Below, one piece after another: positions 1 to 6,849 of a stretch of 11,080 bases of DNA. The stretch is taken from assembly GCA_913043805.1 (NCBI GenBank), contig CAJWMX010000051.1, positions 1-11,080 on the forward strand, given 5' to 3'. The notes beneath the pieces are model-generated. The model was given only the letters and a program-made list of their open reading frames with translations, was not told where the DNA came from and made no database searches. The translations under genes were made by a program, and so were the position numbers. How positions within the stretch are numbered: the first letter of the stretch is position 1; each line of letters opens with the position of its first letter. Source of the DNA: an uncultured Acidobacteriota bacterium (GTDB taxonomy: Bacteria > Acidobacteriota > Vicinamibacteria > Vicinamibacterales > UBA8438).

Positions 1-36
1 GGGGCGGTGCTAGGGGAGCTCGATGACGGCCCGTGA
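1..36 (+). CDS. Possible C-terminal tail of an upstream gene cut by the window edge
   Basis: Reading frame 1 is open from the window edge and encodes eleven residues (GAVLGELDDGP) before a TGA at 34-36. This could be the end of a gene lying before lptD on the same strand. Eleven codons cannot identify a product, and the frame could be open by chance. The only support is position: it ends about 85 bases before the chosen lptD start. Confidence 0.2.
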   Translation, partial: GAVLGELDDGP

Positions 37-42
37 TATTCT
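34..42 (+). promoter_or_regulatory. Weak extended -10-like element upstream of lptD
   Basis: TG-A-TATTCT at 34-42 fits an extended -10 pattern (TG, one base, then a hexamer matching TATAAT at 4 of 6). No good -35 lies 16-18 bases upstream. It would start transcription near 49, giving an lptD leader of about 70 bases to the ATG at 121. It also lies after the GTG at 46, which argues against that GTG as the start. The call is tentative. Confidence 0.2.
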
Positions 43-120
43 TCCGTGGTTACCTACGCGTGGGGCGGCCCCACCGCTCTCGCCATCGTTCCGGGACCAC
101 CAGCGCCCCGCCCGCGGTCG

Positions 121-2436
121 ATGAAGTATCGGCTTCTACTCTGCGCCGTCCTCTGCGCCCTGCCGGCTGGCCTCGCGTACGCCCAGAACCTGCCGGGGGT
201 GGACTCGACTCTTCAGGATCAGCTCCGCCAGCTTTCCCAGAACCACCTGCAGCTGGTTGACTCCGTGGAACTGACCGGGAGCAACAACGGTGAGTCCTGG
301 CAGTTTCATGCCGACGTGGTCGACTTCTACATCGACGAGTCGCGGCTGGTGGCAAGCGGCAACGTCGTCTTCTCCTCGGAGGGCGGTCGGGTCGCTGCGG
401 AGCGGGTCGAGTTCAACACGGAAGATCTGACCGGCGTCTTCTACGAGGCGGACGGCTCGACGGCGGTGGTCGACGACGTCGAGCCCAGCATGTTTGGGAC
501 CTCGGAGCCCGAGATGCGGTTCTGGGGCGAGATCATCGAGAAGGTGGGCCCACGGTCCTACAAGCTGATCCGCGGGGGCTTCACCTCCTGCGTGCAACCG
601 ACACCTCGATGGGAAGTCTCGGCCAGTTCGGTGACCATCAACCTGGACGAGTATCTGGTGCTGCGCAACTCGGTCCTCTCGGTCAAGGGCGTCCCGCTGT
701 TCTACCTGCCGGTGATGTTCTATCCCATCCAGGCCGACGATCGGGCGACCGGCATCCTGATGCCCACCTACGGCTCCTCCACCATCCGCGGCCAGTCGTT
801 CAGCAACGCGCTGTTCATGGCGTTCAATCGCAGCCACGACGCCACGGTGTTCCACGACTTCTTCTCGACGGCCGGTCAGGGCATGGGTGCCGAGTACCGC
901 TACGTCGCCGGGCCCGGCTCGCAGGGCAACGTTGAAACCTACCTCCTGAACGAACGCGAGGTGGTCGTCCCGAATCTGTTCGGTGTGGGGACCGAGACCA
1001 CGCTGCCGGCGAGACGCAGCTACAACCTGCGAGGCAACGCGACCCACGTCTTCACCGACGCCCTGCGTGCTCGGGGGCAGATCGATTACTTCTCCGACGT
1101 CACGGTCCAGCAGACCTATCAGACGAACATCTACGAGGCGTCGAACAGCTCCCGGACACTTGGCGGCAACGTCACCGGTTCCTGGGGGGCCTACACGCTC
1201 AGCGGCACGGCCGATTTCAGTGAGACCTTCTTCGGCGCCGAGGACGCCAGTCTCTACGGCGCGGGTCCCAGGGTCGGCTTCGACCAGGCCGAGCGGGCGA
1301 TCGGGAACTCACCGATCTACTACGCGTTCACCAGCGAGTACGCCAACCTGCTGCGAAACACCCGGTTCGGCGATTCGGAGATCGACTCCGGTCTCACCCG
1401 GTTCGATGTCAATCCGACCGTCCGCGTGCCCTTCACCAAATGGCCGTTCCTCACGCTCAACTCGTCGATCGGCTGGCAGCAGACCTACTGGACCGAGTCG
1501 CTCGACGAGATGACGCAGCTGCAGATCGAGAGCGGGATCTCGCGGTCGTTCCTCGACATGCAGACCCAGATCACCGGACCCGTCTTCGTCAAGGTCTGGG
1601 ACACGCCCAACAGCAGCTACTCGGAGCGGATGAAGCACGTCATCGAGCCCTGGTACAACCTGCGTCGCACCTCGGCGATCGACAACTTCGACCAGATCGT
1701 CCAGCTGGAAGGAACTGATTCGATCGTGGGTCAGGTCACCCAGTTCAGCTACGGCCTGAACAACCGGCTGTATGCGCGTCGTTCGGAGGGCGACGGCCCA
1801 TCGGTGGCCCAGGAGATCCTGACGGTGGGCATCGAACAGAGCTACTACACCGACGCCAACGCCGCCCAGTTCGACCGCAATTTCCAGACGAGCTTCCAGG
1901 GCGGGCACGTACCGACCAACTTCTCGCCGGTCTCACTGATCGTGCGCGCCGGACCGACGTCCGAGCTCTCCGGTACGATGCGAGCGGAATACGACACGCA
2001 GTTTGGAGCCATCCGCCAGATCAGCGCCGACGCCAGCATCGAAGTGGGCGGCTGGCTGAATCAGACCGCGGGCTGGAGCCAGCGCCGGTTCATCGATGGA
2101 CTGCCGGGATTCGAAGACCGGGACTTCCTCGATCACTACCTGAACTCGTTCACCAATCTCAGGACCCCGGGCAACCGGATGGGTGGCGTCTACCAGTTCA
2201 ACTACGACATCCAACGGGGCCGCCATCTCCAGCAGCGAATCGTCTGGTACTACAACGCGCAGTGCTGTGGTCTGAGCTTCGAATACCAGTCGTTCAATCT
2301 CGAGGGACTGGGAGCCCGGGTTCGAGTCGACAGGGACCGTCGGTTCAACCTCTCGTTCACGCTGGCCGGCCTGGGCACGTTCTCCAACATGCTCGGAGCC
2401 TTCGGTGTCGGCACGGGCGCGGGGGAAGAATTCTAG
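121..2436 (+). CDS. lptD: LPS-assembly outer-membrane protein LptD (OstA/Imp)
   Basis: LptD forms the outer-membrane barrel that, plugged by LptE, receives lipopolysaccharide from the LptA bridge and inserts it into the outer leaflet. The 771-residue product starts at the ATG at 121 because a signal peptide follows at once (residues 1-21, MKYRLLLC... ending in AYA-Q). An in-frame GTG at 46 would bury that signal. Residues about 60-180 match the OstA/beta-taco domain (FHADVVDFYIDESRLVASGN). A conserved LptD segment follows at 190-230, including LPVMFYPIQADDRATG and MPTYGSS. The rest is alternating, aromatic-rich barrel strands ending in a C-terminal phenylalanine, as in outer-membrane proteins. 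The mature protein has only three cysteines: Cys157 and the pair Cys715-Cys716. Length is close to the E. coli protein (784). No LptE gene is nearby. No strong ribosome binding site precedes 121. Confidence 0.93.
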   Translation: MKYRLLLCAVLCALPAGLAYAQNLPGVDSTLQDQLRQLSQNHLQLVDSVELTGSNNGESWQFHADVVDFYIDESRLVASGNVVFSSEGGRVAAERVEFNTEDLTGVFYEADGSTAVVDDVEPSMFGTSEPEMRFWGEIIEKVGPRSYKLIRGGFTSCVQPTPRWEVSASSVTINLDEYLVLRNSVLSVKGVPLFYLPVMFYPIQADDRATGILMPTYGSSTIRGQSFSNALFMAFNRSHDATVFHDFFSTAGQGMGAEYRYVAGPGSQGNVETYLLNEREVVVPNLFGVGTETTLPARRSYNLRGNATHVFTDALRARGQIDYFSDVTVQQTYQTNIYEASNSSRTLGGNVTGSWGAYTLSGTADFSETFFGAEDASLYGAGPRVGFDQAERAIGNSPIYYAFTSEYANLLRNTRFGDSEIDSGLTRFDVNPTVRVPFTKWPFLTLNSSIGWQQTYWTESLDEMTQLQIESGISRSFLDMQTQITGPVFVKVWDTPNSSYSERMKHVIEPWYNLRRTSAIDNFDQIVQLEGTDSIVGQVTQFSYGLNNRLYARRSEGDGPSVAQEILTVGIEQSYYTDANAAQFDRNFQTSFQGGHVPTNFSPVSLIVRAGPTSELSGTMRAEYDTQFGAIRQISADASIEVGGWLNQTAGWSQRRFIDGLPGFEDRDFLDHYLNSFTNLRTPGNRMGGVYQFNYDIQRGRHLQQRIVWYYNAQCCGLSFEYQSFNLEGLGARVRVDRDRRFNLSFTLAGLGTFSNMLGAFGVGTGAGEEF

Positions 2437-2555
2437 GCTTCCCGCCGAGACGACCGTGTGACTGCGTTGCTCATCGGTCACATGCCACCTGCATGCTCCC
2501 TCTTCGCGCCTCGCCACAAGGCCGTCTCGCCAGGAAGCCGGACACGTCCAGATGA

Positions 2556-2583
2556 ACCGGCCGGGAATCTAGATTGGGCCGGT
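2556..2583. promoter_or_regulatory. Palindromic dyad in front of rmlA (operator or hairpin)
   Basis: The 7-base arms ACCGGCC (2556-2562) and GGCCGGT (2577-2583) are perfect inverted repeats. They flank a second perfect palindrome, AATCTAGATT (2566-2575). The structure ends 20 bases before the extended -10 of rmlA, so it covers the region just upstream of the -35 position. There is no T-run after it, so it is a poor intrinsic terminator for lptD. An operator is the more likely reading, but no regulator is identified. Confidence 0.4.
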
Positions 2584-2603
2584 GTGAGGGATCGGGGTCA
2601 ACC

Positions 2604-2612
2604 TGCTAGAGT
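2604..2612 (+). promoter_or_regulatory. Extended -10 promoter element of the rmlA operon
   Basis: TGCTAGAGT has the extended -10 TG motif, one spacer base, then TAGAGT (4 of 6 to TATAAT). There is no convincing -35, as is usual for extended -10 promoters. It ends 9 bases before the rmlA ATG, so the predicted transcript would start 2-4 bases before the start codon. No SD sequence precedes that ATG, which fits a near-leaderless mRNA. The same core (GCTANAGT) recurs before thiC and glyA. Confidence 0.4.
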
Positions 2613-2621
2613 GATGCCGCA

Positions 2622-3689
2622 ATGAAGGGACTCGTTCTGAGCGGCGGCAAAGGCAGCCGTCTTCGACCACTCACCTATACGCGCGCTAAACAGCTGGTTC
2701 CGGTGGCGAACAAGCCGGTCCTGTTCTACGGCATCGAAGCCCTGGTGGCGGCCGGCGTGCGGGACATCGGGATCGTCGTGGGCGACACCCACGAGGAGAT
2801 TCGGGCCGCGGTTGGCGACGGCTCTCTCTGGGACGCGTCGGTGACCTATATCGCACAGGACGCGCCTCGAGGACTGGCCCATGCCGTGCTCATCAGCGAG
2901 GAGTTCCTGGGCGACGATCCGTTCGTCATGTATCTGGGCGACAACCTCCTGAACAAGGGCATCACTCCGTTCGTCGAGGAGTTCGTCTCGAGTGGCCCCG
3001 CCGCGCAGATCCTGCTCACGCGCGTACCGGATCCGCAGATGTTCGGGGTGGCCGAGCTGTCCGACGGCCAGGTGGTCCGACTCGTCGAGAAGCCGAAAGA
3101 ACCGAAGAGCGATCTGGCGCTGGTCGGCGTGTACATGTTCAGCCCCGAGGTGTTCGAGTCGGTGAAGCGGATCAAGCCGAGCTTCCGCAATGAGCTCGAG
3201 ATCACCGACGCCATCCAGGATCTCATCGACCGGGGACTCACGGTGCGACCGCACCTGGTCGAGGGGTGGTGGAAGGACACCGGCAAACTGGACGACATGC
3301 TGGAGGCGAACCGCCTGATCCTCGAAACGCTGGATCGACGGATCGAGGGCTCGGTGGATGCCGAGTCGCGCGTCGAGGGCAAGGTGGCGATTGAGGCCGG
3401 AGCCGAGATTGTCGGTTCGGTGATCCGAGGCCCCGCCATCATCGGCGCCAACGCCCGGATCGAGCACGCCTATGTCGGACCGTACACCTCGATCATGAAC
3501 GACGTCGAGATCCGGGAGTCGGAGCTGGAACACAGCATCGTGCTCGAGGGCAGCGTGCTCAGCGACCTGGCGAATCGGGTGATCGACAGCCTGATCGGAC
3601 GCAACGTCCGCATCATCAGACAACCGGTCAAACCGTCGGCCTACCGCTTCATGCTGGGCGACAATTCCGAGGTAGGCATCCGATGGTAG
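2622..3689 (+). CDS. rmlA: Glucose-1-phosphate thymidylyltransferase, long form
   Basis: Catalyses dTTP + glucose-1-phosphate to dTDP-glucose + PPi, the first step to dTDP-6-deoxy sugars, in the cytoplasm. The 355-residue protein opens with the nucleotidyltransferase signature GGKGSRLRPLT (8-18) and KQLVPVANKP (23-32). It has the metal-binding YLGDN (104-108), VEKPKEP (155-161) and GWWKDTG (215-221). Residues about 242-335 form hexapeptide (left-handed beta-helix) repeats, for example VEGKVAIEAGAEIVG. This extension and the length mark the long, StrD-like subfamily rather than the roughly 290-residue RmlA/RffH type. It is first in a three-gene operon, and its last 7 bases overlap rmlB. The N-terminus starts exactly at the expected MKGLVLSGG. 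No SD precedes it. Activity on another NTP or on an N-acetyl sugar phosphate cannot be excluded, but rmlB next door supports dTDP-glucose. Confidence 0.92.
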   Translation: MKGLVLSGGKGSRLRPLTYTRAKQLVPVANKPVLFYGIEALVAAGVRDIGIVVGDTHEEIRAAVGDGSLWDASVTYIAQDAPRGLAHAVLISEEFLGDDPFVMYLGDNLLNKGITPFVEEFVSSGPAAQILLTRVPDPQMFGVAELSDGQVVRLVEKPKEPKSDLALVGVYMFSPEVFESVKRIKPSFRNELEITDAIQDLIDRGLTVRPHLVEGWWKDTGKLDDMLEANRLILETLDRRIEGSVDAESRVEGKVAIEAGAEIVGSVIRGPAIIGANARIEHAYVGPYTSIMNDVEIRESELEHSIVLEGSVLSDLANRVIDSLIGRNVRIIRQPVKPSAYRFMLGDNSEVGIRW

Positions 3690-4723
3690 CGGACCGACCG
3701 GTCGAGGTGCTGGTGACAGGCGGAGCCGGGTTCATCGGCAGCAACTTCGTGCTGTATGCGCTGGTCACCCATCCCGACTGGCGGGTCACCACGCTCGACA
3801 AACTGACCTACGCCGGTCGTCTCGAGAACCTGCGTGACGTGATGGAGGATCCGCGGCACCGCTTCGTGGAGGGTGACGTCGCCGATCCGGACGTCGCCGG
3901 GCCGCTGGTGGAAAACGCCGACATGGTGGTGCACTTCGCGGCCGAGACCCATGTCGACCGATCGCTCCACGAGGCGGGCGCCTTCATCACGACCGACGTG
4001 TATGGCAGCTTCGTGCTGCTCGACGCCGCCCGCCGCGCCCCACGGCTTCGCCGGTTCGTCCAGATCTCCACCGACGAGGTCTATGGCAGCGTACCAACCG
4101 GGTCGAGCCGGGAAACCGACGAGCTGAAACCCCGCAACCCGTACGCGGCGAGCAAGGCAGGCGCCGATCGCCTGGCCTACAGCTACTGGGCCACGCACGA
4201 AGTGCCGGTGATCATCACCCGCGCATCGAACAACTACGGCCCCCGTCAGTTCCCCGAGAAGGTGATCCCGTTGTTCGTCACCAACGCCATCGAGGGACTC
4301 TCGGTGCCGCTCTACGGCGACGGCCGCAACGTGCGCGACTGGCTGCACGTCGAGGACCATTGTCGGGCGATCGACCTCCTGATCGATGAAGCGGAGAACG
4401 GCGAGGTCTACAACATCGGGGGTGGCAATGAGGTGGAGAACATCGACCTGACCCATCGCATTCTCGACGCGCTGGACCGACCGCACTCACTGATCAAGCC
4501 GGTACAGGACCGCCCAGGCCACGATCGGCGTTACTCGCTCGACACGTCGAAGCTGCGCGGGGTGGGCTGGGAGCCGAAACACAGCTTCGAGGACGCGCTG
4601 ACCGCCACCGTGAACTGGTATCGGGACAACGAGTGGTGGTGGCGCCCCATCAAGGAAGCGGACCCCGCCTTTCGCGAGTACTACGAGGCCCAGTACGGCC
4701 AGCGTGGCGGCGCCTCCTCCTGA
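3683..4723 (+). CDS. rmlB: dTDP-glucose 4,6-dehydratase
   Basis: Converts dTDP-glucose to dTDP-4-keto-6-deoxyglucose with tightly bound NAD+. The 346-residue extended SDR protein has the Rossmann motif TGGAGFIG (12-19). It also carries the RmlB hallmark LDKLTYAG (38-45), FAAETHVDRS (85-94), the active-site block STDEVYG (129-135) and the catalytic pair Tyr154/Lys158 in NPYAASK. NNYGPRQFPEKVIP (183-196) and GDGRNVRDWLHVEDH (212-226) are near-diagnostic of the family, and length is typical. The ATG at 3683 overlaps the end of rmlA by 7 bases, with GAGG at 3669-3672 as a plausible ribosome binding site, so translation is probably coupled. The following gene starts 14 bases after the stop. Confidence 0.95.
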   Translation: MVADRPVEVLVTGGAGFIGSNFVLYALVTHPDWRVTTLDKLTYAGRLENLRDVMEDPRHRFVEGDVADPDVAGPLVENADMVVHFAAETHVDRSLHEAGAFITTDVYGSFVLLDAARRAPRLRRFVQISTDEVYGSVPTGSSRETDELKPRNPYAASKAGADRLAYSYWATHEVPVIITRASNNYGPRQFPEKVIPLFVTNAIEGLSVPLYGDGRNVRDWLHVEDHCRAIDLLIDEAENGEVYNIGGGNEVENIDLTHRILDALDRPHSLIKPVQDRPGHDRRYSLDTSKLRGVGWEPKHSFEDALTATVNWYRDNEWWWRPIKEADPAFREYYEAQYGQRGGASS

Positions 4724-4737
4724 CGCCGGAGCGCGAC

Positions 4738-5718
4738 GTGGCTCAGACGATACTCGTCACCGGCGCCGCCGGCTTCGTCGGGCATCATCTGCTGGCTCTG
4801 CTGCATCGCACCGACCCGGACAGCCGGATTCTGGCCTGGCGACGCTCGGCGGTTAGCGACCCGAAACGCCCCCCGCGAGGGTTTCCCGCGTCCGACCGGA
4901 TCGACTGGCACGCCGTGGACCTGCTGGACAGGGACGCGGTCGACCGGGCGCTGCTCGAGCCCCCCCCGGACGAGGTCTACCACTGCGCGGGAGTCGCCAA
5001 CGTCGGCGGCTCCTGGTCGAACAACACCATCACGCTCCGCGGGAACGTCCTCGGCACGGAGCATCTGCTCGCGGGCCTCAGAACCCGCGCCCGCCATGCC
5101 CGCGTGCTCATCCCCGGCTCGGCGCTCGTCTATCGCCCGTCAAACTCCGCGATCGACGAGTCGTCACCGCTTGGACCGGTCAGTCCCTACGGGCTCAGCA
5201 AGCTGGCCCAGGAGATGTTGGCTCTGGCCGCGGTGCAACAGGACGGACTCCACGTCGTGATCACCCGCTCGTTCACGCATATCGGACCGGGACAGGCGCT
5301 TTCGTACGCCGCATCGAGCTTTGCCGAGCAACTGGCCCGCATAGAAGCCGGTCTGTGTGCGCCGGTGATCTCGGTCGGCAACCTCGAAGCCAGGCGTGAC
5401 CTGACCGATGTCAGAGATACCGTCCGGGCGTATCAGCAGTTGATGGCCAGCGGTGACACCGGCGCCCCCTTCAACGTCTGCTCCGGCACCGCGCATCAGA
5501 TCCAGGTCGTCCTCGACGGGTTGCTCGCGCAGGCGAGGGTCGAAGTCACGGTGCGACAAGATCCGGAACGCACCCGGCCGAGCGACAATCCGCTTCTGCT
5601 TGGAGATCCGGCGCGGCTCTCGCGTCAGACCGGGGGGCGACCCACCATTCCGCTCGACCGCACGCTGACCGACATCCTGGACTACTGGCGAGACGCCATC
5701 GCCAACACCCGCACTTGA
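4738..5718 (+). CDS. SDR-family nucleotide-sugar 4-keto-6-deoxy reductase (Rmd-like)
   Basis: Extended SDR oxidoreductase of 326 residues, predicted to reduce the 4-keto group of a nucleotide-4-keto-6-deoxyhexose with NAD(P)H. Visible motifs are TGAAGFVG (8-15), an active-site serine in PGSALVY (126-132) and the catalytic Tyr151/Lys155 in YGLSK. FTHIGPGQ (179-186), NLEARRDLTDVRDTVRAY (215-232), FNVCSG (245-250) and RPSDNPLLLGD (280-290) are typical of GDP-4-keto-6-deoxy-D-mannose reductase (Rmd, making GDP-D-rhamnose). The GTG at 4738 is preferred over an in-frame GTG at 4633: it begins just before the Rossmann strand, lies after the rmlB stop and has GGAG at 4728-4731. No GDP-mannose dehydratase is present, and the operon partners make a dTDP sugar. 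The true substrate may therefore be dTDP-4-keto-6-deoxyglucose. Family is firm; the exact reaction is uncertain. Confidence 0.82.
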   Translation: MAQTILVTGAAGFVGHHLLALLHRTDPDSRILAWRRSAVSDPKRPPRGFPASDRIDWHAVDLLDRDAVDRALLEPPPDEVYHCAGVANVGGSWSNNTITLRGNVLGTEHLLAGLRTRARHARVLIPGSALVYRPSNSAIDESSPLGPVSPYGLSKLAQEMLALAAVQQDGLHVVITRSFTHIGPGQALSYAASSFAEQLARIEAGLCAPVISVGNLEARRDLTDVRDTVRAYQQLMASGDTGAPFNVCSGTAHQIQVVLDGLLAQARVEVTVRQDPERTRPSDNPLLLGDPARLSRQTGGRPTIPLDRTLTDILDYWRDAIANTRT

Positions 5719-5757
5719 TCGCGGTCCCCGTCACGGCCCATCATGAGGTCGTGACAA

Positions 5758-5907
5758 ATGGCGAAGAAAAACGAATATCGAGAGCGCGCCCTTCGATCTC
5801 GTGAGCTCGCGACCGACCACGCGCCGCCTCGCCGACCTCCTCCGCGTGGGGAAACATCGAGGCCTCGGATCGCCGGCGCTCCTTCCGAACGCCGACCACC
5901 GCGCTGA
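5758..5907 (+). CDS. Possible small basic ORF (49 codons) of unknown function
   Basis: ATG at 5758 opens a 49-codon frame ending in TGA at 5905-5907. It has a good SD, GAGGT at 5745-5749, at suitable spacing. The predicted peptide begins MAKKNEYRERALRSREL and continues rich in Arg and Pro, with no membrane segment or known motif. Its stop is followed by a second in-frame TGA (5908-5910), and then the same frame becomes the radical-SAM gene. It could be a short leader gene, a detached N-terminal extension, or a chance frame in GC-rich DNA. I do not recognise it. Confidence 0.27.
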   Translation: MAKKNEYRERALRSRELATDHAPPRRPPPRGETSRPRIAGAPSERRPPR

Positions 5908-5925
5908 TGACGCCACTACCAGGAG

Positions 5926-6837
5926 GTGACGTGCCGTTCGGCGCTGAACCGCATCACCGGCATGCCGTTCAGCTGGACGCTCAACCCGTATCGCGGCTGC
6001 ACCCACGCATGCCACTACTGCTTCGCCCGACGGTATCAGCGTCATCTCGAGCTCGACAGCCGCGACGAGTTCTCATCGGTGATCCTGGTCAAGACCAGCT
6101 TTGCCGACGTACTACGTAAAGAGCTGGTATGCCCCGGGCGGCGGCCGGCCCTGATCGGATTTGGCACGGCCACCGACCCGTACCAGCCGATCGAGGGTCA
6201 CTACCGGTTGACCCGCCGCGCCCTGGAGGCGTTGGTCGAGCATCCGACTCCCGTCGGGCTGATTACCAAAGGGCCGATGGTGGTCCGCGACCTGGACCTG
6301 CTAGCCGAACTGTCTCGCCGAACCACCTGCACGGTCCACATGAGCGTTCCCACGGTGGACGAAGAGACGTGGCCGCGGATCGAACCTGGTACCGCGCACC
6401 CGCTTCAGAGACTCCGAGCCATCCGGACGCTGGCCGACGCCGGCATCGAAGCGGGAGTCATCCTGGCCCCCGTGGTTCCCGGACTAACGTCGCAACCCAG
6501 GAAGCTCGAGGCGACGGTGAAGGCAATCGCCGATCATGGGGCGAGATTCTGTGGCGGGTTCGTGATGCACCTGGAGGGTGGAACCAGAGACCATTTCCTC
6601 CGGTTCCTGGAGCGTGAGTTTCCAGACCTCGCGCCGCGGGTGGACCGGCTCTATGCGGGGAAGTACGCGCCTCCGTCGTATCGCCGGCAGGTCAGCGACG
6701 TCCTGACCCTGCTCCGAGAGCGCTACGGCCTGGCGGGTCGCTCGGAGCGCGACCCGGCCCCGTCCTCTATCGAGACCCGTGAGGCCCAGTCCCCAGATCA
6801 GCGACGCCTCTGGCCAGACGCCGCGTCGACGAGGTGA
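5926..6837 (+). CDS. Radical SAM protein, SPL/Rv2578c family
   Basis: Radical-SAM enzyme of about 303 residues in the family that includes spore-photoproduct-lyase-like SplB and mycobacterial Rv2578c. The substrate of this branch is unknown to me. The [4Fe-4S]/SAM motif CTHACHYC gives Cys25, Cys29 and Cys32, preceded by the family block SALNRITGMPFSWTLNPYRG. GFGTATDPYQPIEGHYRLTR, LITKGPMVVRD and the APVVPGLTSQP region are also characteristic of the family. The C-terminal 35 residues after RYGLAG are low-complexity and probably disordered. The start is awkward: GTG at 5926 is the only standard start before the conserved block, but AGGAG (5921-5925) abuts it with no spacing. Family resemblance seems to continue upstream (HYQEVTCRSALN) to the tandem TGA at 5905-5910. 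It follows the sugar operon by about 200 bases and converges on htpX. Confidence 0.85.
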   Translation: MTCRSALNRITGMPFSWTLNPYRGCTHACHYCFARRYQRHLELDSRDEFSSVILVKTSFADVLRKELVCPGRRPALIGFGTATDPYQPIEGHYRLTRRALEALVEHPTPVGLITKGPMVVRDLDLLAELSRRTTCTVHMSVPTVDEETWPRIEPGTAHPLQRLRAIRTLADAGIEAGVILAPVVPGLTSQPRKLEATVKAIADHGARFCGGFVMHLEGGTRDHFLRFLEREFPDLAPRVDRLYAGKYAPPSYRRQVSDVLTLLRERYGLAGRSERDPAPSSIETREAQSPDQRRLWPDAASTR

Positions 6838-6849
6838 GCTTCTGTCGGC

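Noticed and set aside
46..120. Upstream GTG extension of lptD to position 46
   Set aside because: It would place 25 non-signal residues before a good signal peptide that starts at the ATG at 121; the extension has no LptD-like sequence.
136..1047. Long minus-strand open frame opposite lptD, and similar long antisense frames opposite rmlA, rmlB, thiC and htpX
   Set aside because: These are typical GC-rich mirror frames: low-complexity Arg/His/Asp/Gly composition, no family motifs, and fully overlapped by genes with strong homology.
2437..2555. Intrinsic terminator after lptD
   Set aside because: I found no GC hairpin followed by a T-run; GGCTTCC and GGAAGCC are complementary but about 95 bases apart.
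4633..4737. Upstream GTG start for the Rmd-like reductase, overlapping rmlB
   Set aside because: The extra 35 residues are basic shadow sequence of rmlB in another frame. The GTG at 4738 sits directly before the Rossmann motif with its own GGAG.
5907..6119. 70-codon plus-strand frame starting at the ATG at 5907
   Set aside because: It overlaps the radical-SAM motif region in the wrong frame and has no recognisable sequence. Only its ATG is of interest, as a possible original start.
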